From an uncultured Clostridia bacterium (GTDB lineage: Bacteria > Bacillota > Clostridia > Christensenellales > Borkfalkiaceae): DNA of 11,974 nt. Where the stretch lies: positions 1 through 11,974 of the forward strand of contig CAJOMT010000030.1 in the NCBI GenBank assembly GCA_905235815.1. Reading direction: 5' to 3'. Made by a program: the position numbers and the translations under genes. Under the pieces are notes generated by a model. That model did not search any database, was not told where the DNA came from, and was given only the letters and a program-made list of their open reading frames with translations. Below are positions 6,210 to 11,974 of this stretch, one piece after another (position 1 is the stretch's first letter; every line of letters starts with the position of its first letter).

Positions 6210-7460
6210 TTATATACCTCCGAGTTCAAGTCTATATGCAAAATACGGCGTTTTCACTTTATAAGAATATGCTCCGTACAAAACGAAACACGTCTTTATC
6301 CCCAAATCTTTCTCGGGAAAAATTCCGTAACCGTCCGTAAAATATATAAGTCCCTTTATCCGCCGCCCCGACTGCTTGTCGCTATAAAGCCTATCGAATA
6401 CCGGCCGAAAATCAGTTCCGCCGCCGCCCTTAATCTCAAAATTCCGCATTTTATTTTCGAACTGCTCTCTATCTCTTATCAGAACGTCGTCTCTTATCTC
6501 GCTGTCACATTCGATTATTCTGAATCTGACTTTATCGCCGATAAGCGCCTGACTTACCAATGAGTACATTTCTTCCGCAAACCTCTTTACAGGCTCGCCT
6601 TGCGTACTGCCGGACGTATCTATCGCTATTACGACGTCCGAAAAATCTTTGTCGTCCTTATATTCGAGGTTTTCGATAAGCGGCATATTGCCGTAGTTTT
6701 TCAGTCCTAAACAATAATATATATAGTCAAATTCTTCATCGTTCGGCTCTATTCTCTCCTCGGCAGTCAAAAATCTCTTTAAAAAATTTCTATAATCGTA
6801 CTTGCCGCCCACCGCCGCCTTGACCGCCGACGAAAATGCCTCGCCGACAACTCTTGCGCTCTCTATAAGCCCCGTCGAAACGTTTTTCCAAAAATTAAGG
6901 AGTTCTTCGTTTTTCTCGTCGGTTTTATCTCCGCCGCTTTGCCCCGTATTCGAGTTGTTTCTCCAATAAGAATGATCGCAAACTGTAAAAAGTTCTCGTA
7001 AGTTTTCCTTATAGCTTTCGCTTTTTTCGGACAAAAATTTGCCGATAGAATTCTCGTTGAACACGTTAAATTCATCGATAATCGACTTATAGACCGCTTT
7101 TCTTTGATTTAGCGCCTTGTCGGAATCATAGCGCAAATTCATATCGTCAACGATATTCGAAACGGAAATATCCGCTATTAAATCATAGTCCGATGCGCCC
7201 ACCTTAAACGGGTGCAATAACAGATTATGCAAGAGCGTATGCATTAAAAGTGCGGAAGGCGACTTGCCGCCTATTATCCATTCGAGTAAAAACCTACCGT
7301 TTATAAGAATATTTTTACCGTTAGTCGCTATCGTGTCGATAGCGTCGTCTATTTGCGGTTCGAGGACGGATAGAGGGTACGAAAAATAGCCGTAATCCGC
7401 ACAAAATGCGTTCACGCACTTAGATAAAATATCTTTTACCGCCTCTCTGTCCTCGTTCAT
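6210..7460 (-). CDS. VWA protein with degenerate metallopeptidase-like N-terminus (DUF2201 type)
   Basis: A 416-residue cytoplasmic protein of the VWA-like DUF2201 type, usually paired with a MoxR ATPase. Seen: an N-terminal putative metallopeptidase-like region with HTLLHNLLLH (74-83) followed by ADISVSN (96-102). This corresponds to the HExxHxxxxH and later D/N motif of the family, but Thr75 stands where the glutamate should be, so peptidase activity is doubtful. A charged Ser/Gly/Asn-rich linker follows (about 165-190). The C-terminal VWA domain has a complete MIDAS metal site: Asp281-x-Ser283-x-Ser285, Thr349 in GGGTD and Asp376 in FTDG. Residues 119-127 (QRKAVYKSI) echo the MoxR partner. 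The ATG at 7460 overlaps the upstream stop as ATGA, with AGAGG just before it. It is likely an adaptor that presents or senses the MoxR target; that role is inferred from family knowledge. Confidence 0.85.
   Translation of the reverse strand: MNEDREAVKDILSKCVNAFCADYGYFSYPLSVLEPQIDDAIDTIATNGKNILINGRFLLEWIIGGKSPSALLMHTLLHNLLLHPFKVGASDYDLIADISVSNIVDDMNLRYDSDKALNQRKAVYKSIIDEFNVFNENSIGKFLSEKSESYKENLRELFTVCDHSYWRNNSNTGQSGGDKTDEKNEELLNFWKNVSTGLIESARVVGEAFSSAVKAAVGGKYDYRNFLKRFLTAEERIEPNDEEFDYIYYCLGLKNYGNMPLIENLEYKDDKDFSDVVIAIDTSGSTQGEPVKRFAEEMYSLVSQALIGDKVRFRIIECDSEIRDDVLIRDREQFENKMRNFEIKGGGGTDFRPVFDRLYSDKQSGRRIKGLIYFTDGYGIFPEKDLGIKTCFVLYGAYSYKVKTPYFAYRLELGGI
6216..6221 (-). promoter_or_regulatory. 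Shine-Dalgarno of the MoxR gene inside the VWA coding end
   Basis: GGAGGT on the minus strand encodes the penultimate Gly-Gly of the VWA protein and sits 6 bases before the MoxR ATG. The VWA stop (TAA, 6212-6210) lies between. This arrangement favours re-initiation by ribosomes finishing the VWA gene. Confidence 0.75.
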
Positions 7461-8821
7461 CTCCGCCTCTTTAACAAAATTTTAGGATTGTTTTTTAATT
7501 CTTCGGGTAGACTTTCGTATAATTCGTTCTCAAACCTTACCGCTTCCGCCAAAACGTCTATATCAGAGCGCAATTCTTCGCTTAAATAATAATAGTTTCT
7601 GCCGTCTTTTTTGCAAGCGGTAATCGCTTGGTCCTTTGTAAATTCAACGCCGCTGAGTCTTTCGGCTATCGGCAAGTCGCTTGACTTGACCAGATAGTGT
7701 TCCAAACCCTCGTTCAATATTTCTTCGTCTTTTAAAAGCGAACTGCCCGAAAGGTCGACGAGCAGATTGCCGTCTACCTTTAAAGCGAGCAATATTACTT
7801 CACTGTCTTCCTTATATGCGTCTATATTTTCTCTCAACCTTTCAATTGCAGAAAAAGAGCCCCTCTTTAAACTCTTTATAAGTTTATCCCTCTCGCTCAA
7901 TTCGGTGCGACTGATAGACTTATGCGAATAAGAAATAAGAATGGGCAATACCCTACGCTTTGAATTCTTTACGGCGTATTTGACTTCCGCTTGCGCCGCC
8001 GCAGGCGTAATTAACTTTAAATCTATAAATTTAGCGACTATTTCCTTGTCGTCGAGGTCGACGTATTTTCTGAACAGTTCGCCTCTCCGAACGATCACGC
8101 CGCTATAAATATCGAGTATAACCGACAGTTTATCCCTATCTATCTTTATAAGGTCGAAATTTTGAGAGGCGAGGTTTAACTTTTCGTTAAAAGTTCTCAT
8201 GGCGACCAAAAAGCCGAGCGGAACGTCGTTTGACAGAGCGTTTGCGTTCGCCCCCAACTTATAAGCAGACTTTGCCGCCTCGTATACTTGCTTATTTAAA
8301 AATGCCTCGTCCGACAAATATTTTATTGCCGTTCTGTCCGCTTTTATGACTTCTTGGGCTACGGTTTCGTCCGCCCTTACCCTTTCGGAAAAAAATCTCA
8401 CCGCTTTCGGATTCTTTCTGACTGCAAGCATTGCGACGGATATATCGTCCTTTTTGGTGTCCGGCAACAATTCTATTGTATCGCTGCCGCTCCTTGCGAC
8501 CGTTTCGATTATTTTTTCGTCGTCTGTTGCCGGCGGCAACACGAACGCATAACTCCCCACGAAATCGGATACCGCCGCAAGCGCCACTTCGCTATCCGCT
8601 CTCAAATTCATAGAGGCGTATTGAAGCGCCGAACCGCCGCTTTTTACCGCTTTCAAAACCACTTCTCTGTCGTTTTTAAGACTTTCGCAAGAATACGCCA
8701 AAAGAGACGGACTGCGCTCTACCGCAATTAAAGTTATCTCTTTATCCTGCATATATTCCACGTTTTGAGAATATTCATTTATTATGGAATTGATATATTT
8801 GGGGGTTAAATTTTTTAACAT
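7457..8821 (-). CDS. DUF4116-repeat protein, first gene of the MoxR/VWA/ABC operon
   Basis: A 454-residue, predicted all-helical protein of unknown function. Seen: degenerate repeats of about 24-25 residues of the DUF4116 type, with the pattern D-x-E/D-V-x-x-x-A-V followed by a hydrophobic A-L-x-Y/F stretch. The clearest copies are near residues 50-74 (NDREVVLKAV, SALQYAS), 75-98, 124-148, 149-172, 339-362 and 416-430. A middle part (about 200-300) does not fit the repeat and ends in a stretch (EVKYAVKNSKRRVLPILIS) resembling an ankyrin-type helix pair. There is no signal peptide or membrane segment. Such helical repeats usually form a binding scaffold, but no role is established for DUF4116. 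The ATG at 8821 has no Shine-Dalgarno and sits only 8 bases after a TATAAT, so translation may be leaderless. An internal ATG at residue 24 is the alternative start. Confidence 0.82.
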   Translation of the reverse strand: MLKNLTPKYINSIINEYSQNVEYMQDKEITLIAVERSPSLLAYSCESLKNDREVVLKAVKSGGSALQYASMNLRADSEVALAAVSDFVGSYAFVLPPATDDEKIIETVARSGSDTIELLPDTKKDDISVAMLAVRKNPKAVRFFSERVRADETVAQEVIKADRTAIKYLSDEAFLNKQVYEAAKSAYKLGANANALSNDVPLGFLVAMRTFNEKLNLASQNFDLIKIDRDKLSVILDIYSGVIVRRGELFRKYVDLDDKEIVAKFIDLKLITPAAAQAEVKYAVKNSKRRVLPILISYSHKSISRTELSERDKLIKSLKRGSFSAIERLRENIDAYKEDSEVILLALKVDGNLLVDLSGSSLLKDEEILNEGLEHYLVKSSDLPIAERLSGVEFTKDQAITACKKDGRNYYYLSEELRSDIDVLAEAVRFENELYESLPEELKNNPKILLKRRR

Positions 8822-8829
8822 TATATAAT

Positions 8830-8859
8830 ATTATAACAAATTATGAGTATAAAATTCAA
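8830..8859 (-). promoter_or_regulatory. Promoter of the five-gene operon, close enough to give a leaderless mRNA
   Basis: Minus strand TTGAAT (8859-8854), an 18-base spacer and TATAAT (8835-8830). The usual start point about 7 bases after the -10 falls at the ATG (8821) or one or two bases before it. A second -10-like TATACT (8851-8846) would give a leader of under 20 bases that still has no Shine-Dalgarno. Confidence 0.55.
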
Positions 8860-8928
8860 GTACTTTTACTCAAATTTTTAAGTTTAAAAAATTTTTAATA
8901 TTTTTTCGATTTTACCCCCGTCAATCGC

Positions 8929-8957
8929 TTGACATTAAATGTTAGTTATGGTAAACT
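8929..8957 (+). promoter_or_regulatory. Promoter of the feoA-feoA-feoB operon
   Basis: TTGACA (8929-8934, perfect -35), a 17-base spacer and TAAACT (8952-8957, 4 of 6 to consensus). Transcription should start near 8964, giving a leader of about 65 bases. The first operator-like site covers the spacer and -10, a position suited to repression. Confidence 0.65.
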
Positions 8958-8959
8958 TT
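8937..8959 (+). promoter_or_regulatory. Operator-like site 1 of the feo operon
   Basis: A 23-base element beginning AAATGTTAGT and ending GTAAACTTT. It matches site 2 (8998-9020, opposite orientation) at 19 of 23 positions, the first ten being identical. It covers the -10 of the feo promoter. Ferrous uptake operons are normally repressed by Fur or DtxR/IdeR-type regulators when iron is plentiful. The GTTAG/TAAC half-sites recall DtxR-family boxes more than Fur boxes, but the regulator is not identified here. Confidence 0.55.
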
Positions 8960-8997
8960 ATTGCGATACGACAAGATTCGCTTAATTTTTTTGTCAT

Positions 8998-9020
8998 AAA
9001 GTTAACTAATACTAACATTT
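8998..9020 (-). promoter_or_regulatory. Operator-like site 2 of the feo operon
   Basis: Inverted partner of site 1. Read on the minus strand it begins AAATGTTAGT and ends GTTAACTTT. It ends directly at the GGAG ribosome binding site of the first feoA. The two site centres are about 61 bases apart, close to six helical turns, which would permit cooperative binding or looping; that is inference. Confidence 0.5.
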
Positions 9021-9029
9021 GGAGAAAAT

Positions 9030-9242
9030 ATGGTACCACTTACGTTTGCCGAAACCGGCGAAAAAATCATTATTAAGAAAATAGGCGGCAGCCCCGACGT
9101 TAAAAAGCATCTTGAAGATATGGGATTCGTCGTGGGGACGGAAATAAGCGTTATAACCGCAAACGGCGGAAACGTGATTATAAACGTTAAAAATACGAGA
9201 GTAGCGATAAGCAAGGAAATGGCGTTAAAGATAATGGTATAA
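9030..9242 (+). CDS. feoA: FeoA-domain protein (first copy)
   Basis: A 70-residue cytoplasmic SH3-like FeoA protein, an accessory of the FeoB ferrous iron transporter. Seen: the family pattern of a hydrophobic start with GEK, then IGGSPDVKKHLEDMGFVVGTE (L-x-x-M-G-x-x-x-G), SVITANGGNVIINVK, and a closing RVAISKEMALKI. It is of the shorter type found as the first of two FeoA proteins in clostridial feo operons. The start is set by GGAG at 9021-9024, five bases before the ATG. It is separated from the second feoA by 40 bases, and both are read from the promoter at 8929. FeoA is thought to bind FeoB and affect its activity; the division of labour between two copies is not known. Confidence 0.88.
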   Translation: MVPLTFAETGEKIIIKKIGGSPDVKKHLEDMGFVVGTEISVITANGGNVIINVKNTRVAISKEMALKIMV

Positions 9243-9282
9243 ATATTTATATTATATAATAAGAAAAGTAAAAGGAGAAATT

Positions 9283-9507
9283 ATGACTTTAAAGGATGCA
9301 AAAGTTGGCGAAACCGTTCGGGTTACAAAACTCAACGGCGAAGGCGCTATAAAGCGCAGAATTATGGATATGGGCATAACTAAACAGACTACCGTTTACG
9401 TCCGCAAGGTGGCGCCGCTCGGCGACCCCATAGAACTTACGATAAGGGGCTATGAACTCTCTATTCGTAAAGCGGACGCAGACCTTATCGAGGTGGAATA
9501 TGTCTGA
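9283..9507 (+). CDS. feoA: FeoA-domain protein (second copy)
   Basis: A 74-residue FeoA protein of the standard kind. Seen: TLKDAKVGETVRVTKLNGEG, then IKRRIMDMGITKQTTVYVRKVAPLGDPIELTIRGYELSIRK, which has the typical R-x-L/I-x-D-M-G-I, the A-P-L-G-D-P-I loop and the R-G-x-x-L-S-I-R/K end of the family. It is clearly different in sequence from the first copy, so the pair is an old duplication rather than a recent one. AAGGAG (9272-9277) precedes the ATG. Its last 8 bases overlap the start of feoB, and the feoB ribosome binding site (AGGTGG) lies inside its 3' end, so the two are translationally coupled. Confidence 0.93.
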   Translation: MTLKDAKVGETVRVTKLNGEGAIKRRIMDMGITKQTTVYVRKVAPLGDPIELTIRGYELSIRKADADLIEVEYV

Positions 9508-11974
9508 AATTAAAATTGCTTTGGCAGGTAATCCGAACTGCGGTAAAACGACGCTTTTCAATGCGCTTACCGGTTCTAATCAATTCGTCGGCAACTGGCC
9601 GGGCGTTACGGTAGAAAAAAAAGAGGGTACGTTAAAGAAACACGAAGACGTTACTATCGTTGACCTACCCGGTATCTATTCGCTTTCGCCATATACGCTC
9701 GAGGAAGTAGTTGCGAGAAATTATCTCGTAAACGAGCGCCCCGACGCAATTTTGAATATTATCGACGCAACGAATCTGGAGAGGAATTTATATCTCACCA
9801 CTCAACTTACCGAACTCGGTATTCCCGTCGTTATCGCCCTCAATATGATGGACGTAATCAAGAAAAACGGCGATAAAATCGATACGAAAGAACTTTCGAG
9901 AAGGCTCGGATGCAAGATAGTCGAAATCTCGGCGTTGAAAAATTCGGGGATATTGTCTGCTGCGGAAGCAGCGATCGAGGCGGCGCAAAACGGCAATACT
10001 ATGCCGACGCACTCATTCTCGGGCGCAGTGGAGCATGCGATCGCTCATATCGAGGAGGCGGCAATACATAATCTCCCGGAAAACGAACAGCGCTGGTATG
10101 CGATAAAGATTTTCGAGCGAGACGAAAAAGTAATCGAAGCGCTTAAAATTCCGAAAGAAAAACTGGAACATATCGAAAAGGATATCGCTAACGCCGAAAA
10201 AGAATTAGACGACGACGCAGAAAGCATAATAACCAACGAAAGATATATCTACATAGCGGAACTCTTAAAGGGCTGCTACAAAAAACAGCAAGAGGGCAAA
10301 TTATCCACGTCGGATAAAATAGATAAAGTCGTTACCAACCGTTGGCTCGCTCTGCCGATATTTGCGGTAATAATGTTCCTCGTATACTTCATTTCGATGA
10401 TGACGGTCGGACAATATGCGACGGACTGGGCAAACGACGGACTGTTCGGCGACGGCTTCCATTTAATAGGTATCGGAGATAGAGCGTATTCGGACGCGGA
10501 AGACGCTTACGGCGACGCAGACGATATAATCGCAGCGTTTATCGAAGAATACGGCGACGACGATATTGCAGACGCAATCGACCTCGAATCCGAAGAATTC
10601 GACGAGGAAACCGCAAAAGCCGCTCTTGATCAACTGCTTGAAAAAGTTCCAGAAAATGCGGTCGTAACTTATACGACGTTCGACGAGGAAACCGCCGCTA
10701 CCACGTATCACGAGGGCGCAACCAAAGAAGATTTGCAAGAGGCAATCGAAAATTATTTAAGTACGGACGACTATAAATCTTCTTACGGCGCACCAAGCCC
10801 CGAAGACTACGGAGTTTGGGTTCCCGGTATCCCCGTTTTACTCGAAAGACTTTTAGACTCAATGCACGCAGCCGACTGGCTGAAAGGTCTGATTTTGGAC
10901 GGCGTCGTGGCGGGAGTCGGCGCAGTACTCGGATTCGTTCCGCAAATGCTCGTACTCTTTTTACTTCTCGCATTCTTGGAAGCTTGCGGATATATGTCCC
11001 GTATTGCGTTCGTATTGGACAGAATTTTCAGAAAATTCGGCTTGTCGGGTAAATCGTTTATACCTATGCTTATCGGCACGGGTTGCGGAGTTCCGGCGAT
11101 AATGGCGTCGAGGACGATAGAAAACGAACGAGACAGGCGTATGACTATTATGACTACCACGTTTATCCCGTGCGGAGCAAAAGTTCCGTTTATAGCGATG
11201 ATAGCCGGCGCAATATTCAACAATTCGCCTTGGGTAGCGACTTCGGCTTACTTTATAGGAATGCTCGCAATAATCGTTTCGGGAATTATCCTCAAAAAGA
11301 CAAAATTATTCTCAGGAGAGCCTGCGCCGTTCGTAATGGAACTCCCCGCTTACCATCTCCCGACAGTTAAAAACTTATTGAAGTCTATGTGGGAAAGAGG
11401 CTGGGCGTTCATTAAAAAAGCGGGAACTATTATACTTCTTTCGAGTATAGTCGTATGGTTCTTGACTTTCTTCGGCGTAGTAGACGGCACGTTCAGATAT
11501 TTGGCGGTTGAAGAAATCGACCACTCCATACTCGCCGCAATAGGTTCGGCAATAAAGTGGATATTCGCTCCGCTCGGTTTTGGAACTTGGCAAGCGACGG
11601 TAGCGTCCTTAACCGGACTCGTCGCGAAAGAAAACATCGTCGGCACTATGAGTATTTTGTACGGCGGAACGGAAACTTACGCAAATCTGAGAATGGTATT
11701 CAACGGAGTTTCGGCGTACTCATTCCTCGTATTCAATCTTCTCTGCGCTCCCTGCTTTGCGGCAATCGGCGCAATAAGAAAAGAAATGAACAGCGCAAAG
11801 TGGACTTGGTTCGCAATCGCTTATCAATGCTTATTCGCCTATATTGTAGCGCTTATGATAAATCAATTCGGAAAAATCTTTATGGGCAACATAAGCGTTA
11901 TAGGCTTAATTGCGGCGATACTCATATTGGGACTATTGGTATATATGCTATTCTTTAAAAAGTATAAAGAACCG
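9500..11974 (+). CDS. feoB: FeoB ferrous iron transporter with acidic extracellular insert (3' end outside window)
   Basis: 825 codons are present without a stop. The chain already ends in a lysine-rich tail (FFKKYKEP) after the last membrane helix, so little is missing. Seen: an N-terminal G domain with G1 GNPNCGKT (10-17), switch Thr37, G3 DLPG (55-58) and G4 NMMD (115-118); a helical linker domain (about 170-270); then the membrane core starting with a helix at about 282-303. Conserved core motifs include SGKSFIPMLIGTGCGVPAI with Cys529, FIPCGAK with Cys558 and LLCAPC with Cys749 and Cys752. FeoB imports Fe2+ across the inner membrane with GTP hydrolysis. Odd: residues about 320-438 form an insert with 35 Asp/Glu and only 5 Lys/Arg, between helix 1 and the WLKGLILDG region. 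The family topology places this loop outside the cell. The start at 9500 overlaps feoA and has AGGTGG upstream. Confidence 0.95.
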   Translation, partial: MSEIKIALAGNPNCGKTTLFNALTGSNQFVGNWPGVTVEKKEGTLKKHEDVTIVDLPGIYSLSPYTLEEVVARNYLVNERPDAILNIIDATNLERNLYLTTQLTELGIPVVIALNMMDVIKKNGDKIDTKELSRRLGCKIVEISALKNSGILSAAEAAIEAAQNGNTMPTHSFSGAVEHAIAHIEEAAIHNLPENEQRWYAIKIFERDEKVIEALKIPKEKLEHIEKDIANAEKELDDDAESIITNERYIYIAELLKGCYKKQQEGKLSTSDKIDKVVTNRWLALPIFAVIMFLVYFISMMTVGQYATDWANDGLFGDGFHLIGIGDRAYSDAEDAYGDADDIIAAFIEEYGDDDIADAIDLESEEFDEETAKAALDQLLEKVPENAVVTYTTFDEETAATTYHEGATKEDLQEAIENYLSTDDYKSSYGAPSPEDYGVWVPGIPVLLERLLDSMHAADWLKGLILDGVVAGVGAVLGFVPQMLVLFLLLAFLEACGYMSRIAFVLDRIFRKFGLSGKSFIPMLIGTGCGVPAIMASRTIENERDRRMTIMTTTFIPCGAKVPFIAMIAGAIFNNSPWVATSAYFIGMLAIIVSGIILKKTKLFSGEPAPFVMELPAYHLPTVKNLLKSMWERGWAFIKKAGTIILLSSIVVWFLTFFGVVDGTFRYLAVEEIDHSILAAIGSAIKWIFAPLGFGTWQATVASLTGLVAKENIVGTMSILYGGTETYANLRMVFNGVSAYSFLVFNLLCAPCFAAIGAIRKEMNSAKWTWFAIAYQCLFAYIVALMINQFGKIFMGNISVIGLIAAILILGLLVYMLFFKKYKEP
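10598..10614 (+). repeat. 17-base direct repeat inside the FeoB insert, copy 1
   Basis: ttcgacgaggaaaccgc, encoding FDEETA with the following base, is repeated exactly at 10679-10695 in the same frame. It lies in the acidic insert and suggests the insert grew by internal duplication. Confidence 0.8.
10679..10695 (+). repeat. 17-base direct repeat inside the FeoB insert, copy 2
   Basis: Exact copy of the element at 10598-10614, 81 bases (27 codons) further on and in the same reading frame. Confidence 0.8.

Noticed and set aside
8937..9020. Inverted repeats as ends of a miniature transposable element
   Set aside because: The pair is only 84 bases across, has no flanking target duplication, and is placed exactly on the promoter and ribosome binding site, which fits an operator pair better.
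10463..10973. Overlapping minus-strand open frames opposite the FeoB insert
   Set aside because: FeoB is continuous in frame through the region with family motifs on both sides. The reverse frames show no domain and no ribosome binding site.
1..11974. CRISPR arrays, tRNA or rRNA genes, insertion sequences
   Set aside because: No regularly spaced repeats, cloverleaf-like sequence, rRNA motif or transposase was seen on either strand.

Overview
The window suggests a low-to-moderate GC member of the Clostridia (Bacillota), probably an uncultured gut or anaerobic lineage. The grounds are the Feo ferrous-iron cluster with tandem feoA genes and a clostridial-type FeoB core, the Bacillota-specific Veg protein, strong GGAGG-type ribosome binding sites and very AT-rich promoters. 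The species cannot be named from sequence alone.

Layout, left to right. (1) Bases 1-195 hold the N-terminal end of an AAA-type ATPase with its own promoter, read leftwards. (2) Bases 196-497 are non-coding, with two strong hairpins. (3) Bases 498-1300 hold a leftward pair: a Veg-family protein and, upstream of it, a double zinc-ribbon protein with an extremely acidic tail. A consensus-like promoter lies in front of the pair. (4) Bases 1391-8821 hold a leftward five-gene operon with no gaps. In order of transcription it encodes a DUF4116-repeat protein, a VWA protein with a degenerate metallopeptidase-like N-terminus, a MoxR-type AAA+ ATPase, and the two halves of a heterodimeric ABC exporter. 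Three junctions are 4-base ATGA overlaps and the fourth is a direct abutment. (5) Bases 8822-9029 are a divergent promoter region. (6) Bases 9030-11974 hold the rightward feoA-feoA-feoB operon, cut by the window end shortly before the expected feoB stop.

The Feo genes form a Fe2+ uptake system, probably controlled by an iron-responsive repressor through two similar 23-bp operator-like sites in inverted orientation around the promoter and ribosome binding site. FeoB carries an acidic insert of about 119 residues in the loop after its first membrane helix, predicted to lie outside the cell.

The candidate new system is the five-gene operon. MoxR and VWA proteins are known chaperone-like partners. 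Here they are translationally coupled to a DUF4116 repeat protein and to an ABC exporter that has one degenerate and one intact ATP site. The VWA protein has lost the glutamate of its HExxH-like motif, MoxR and VWA share a short identical peptide, and the first gene appears to be transcribed almost without a leader. A role in remodelling or gating the exporter, or in handling its substrate, is inference only.
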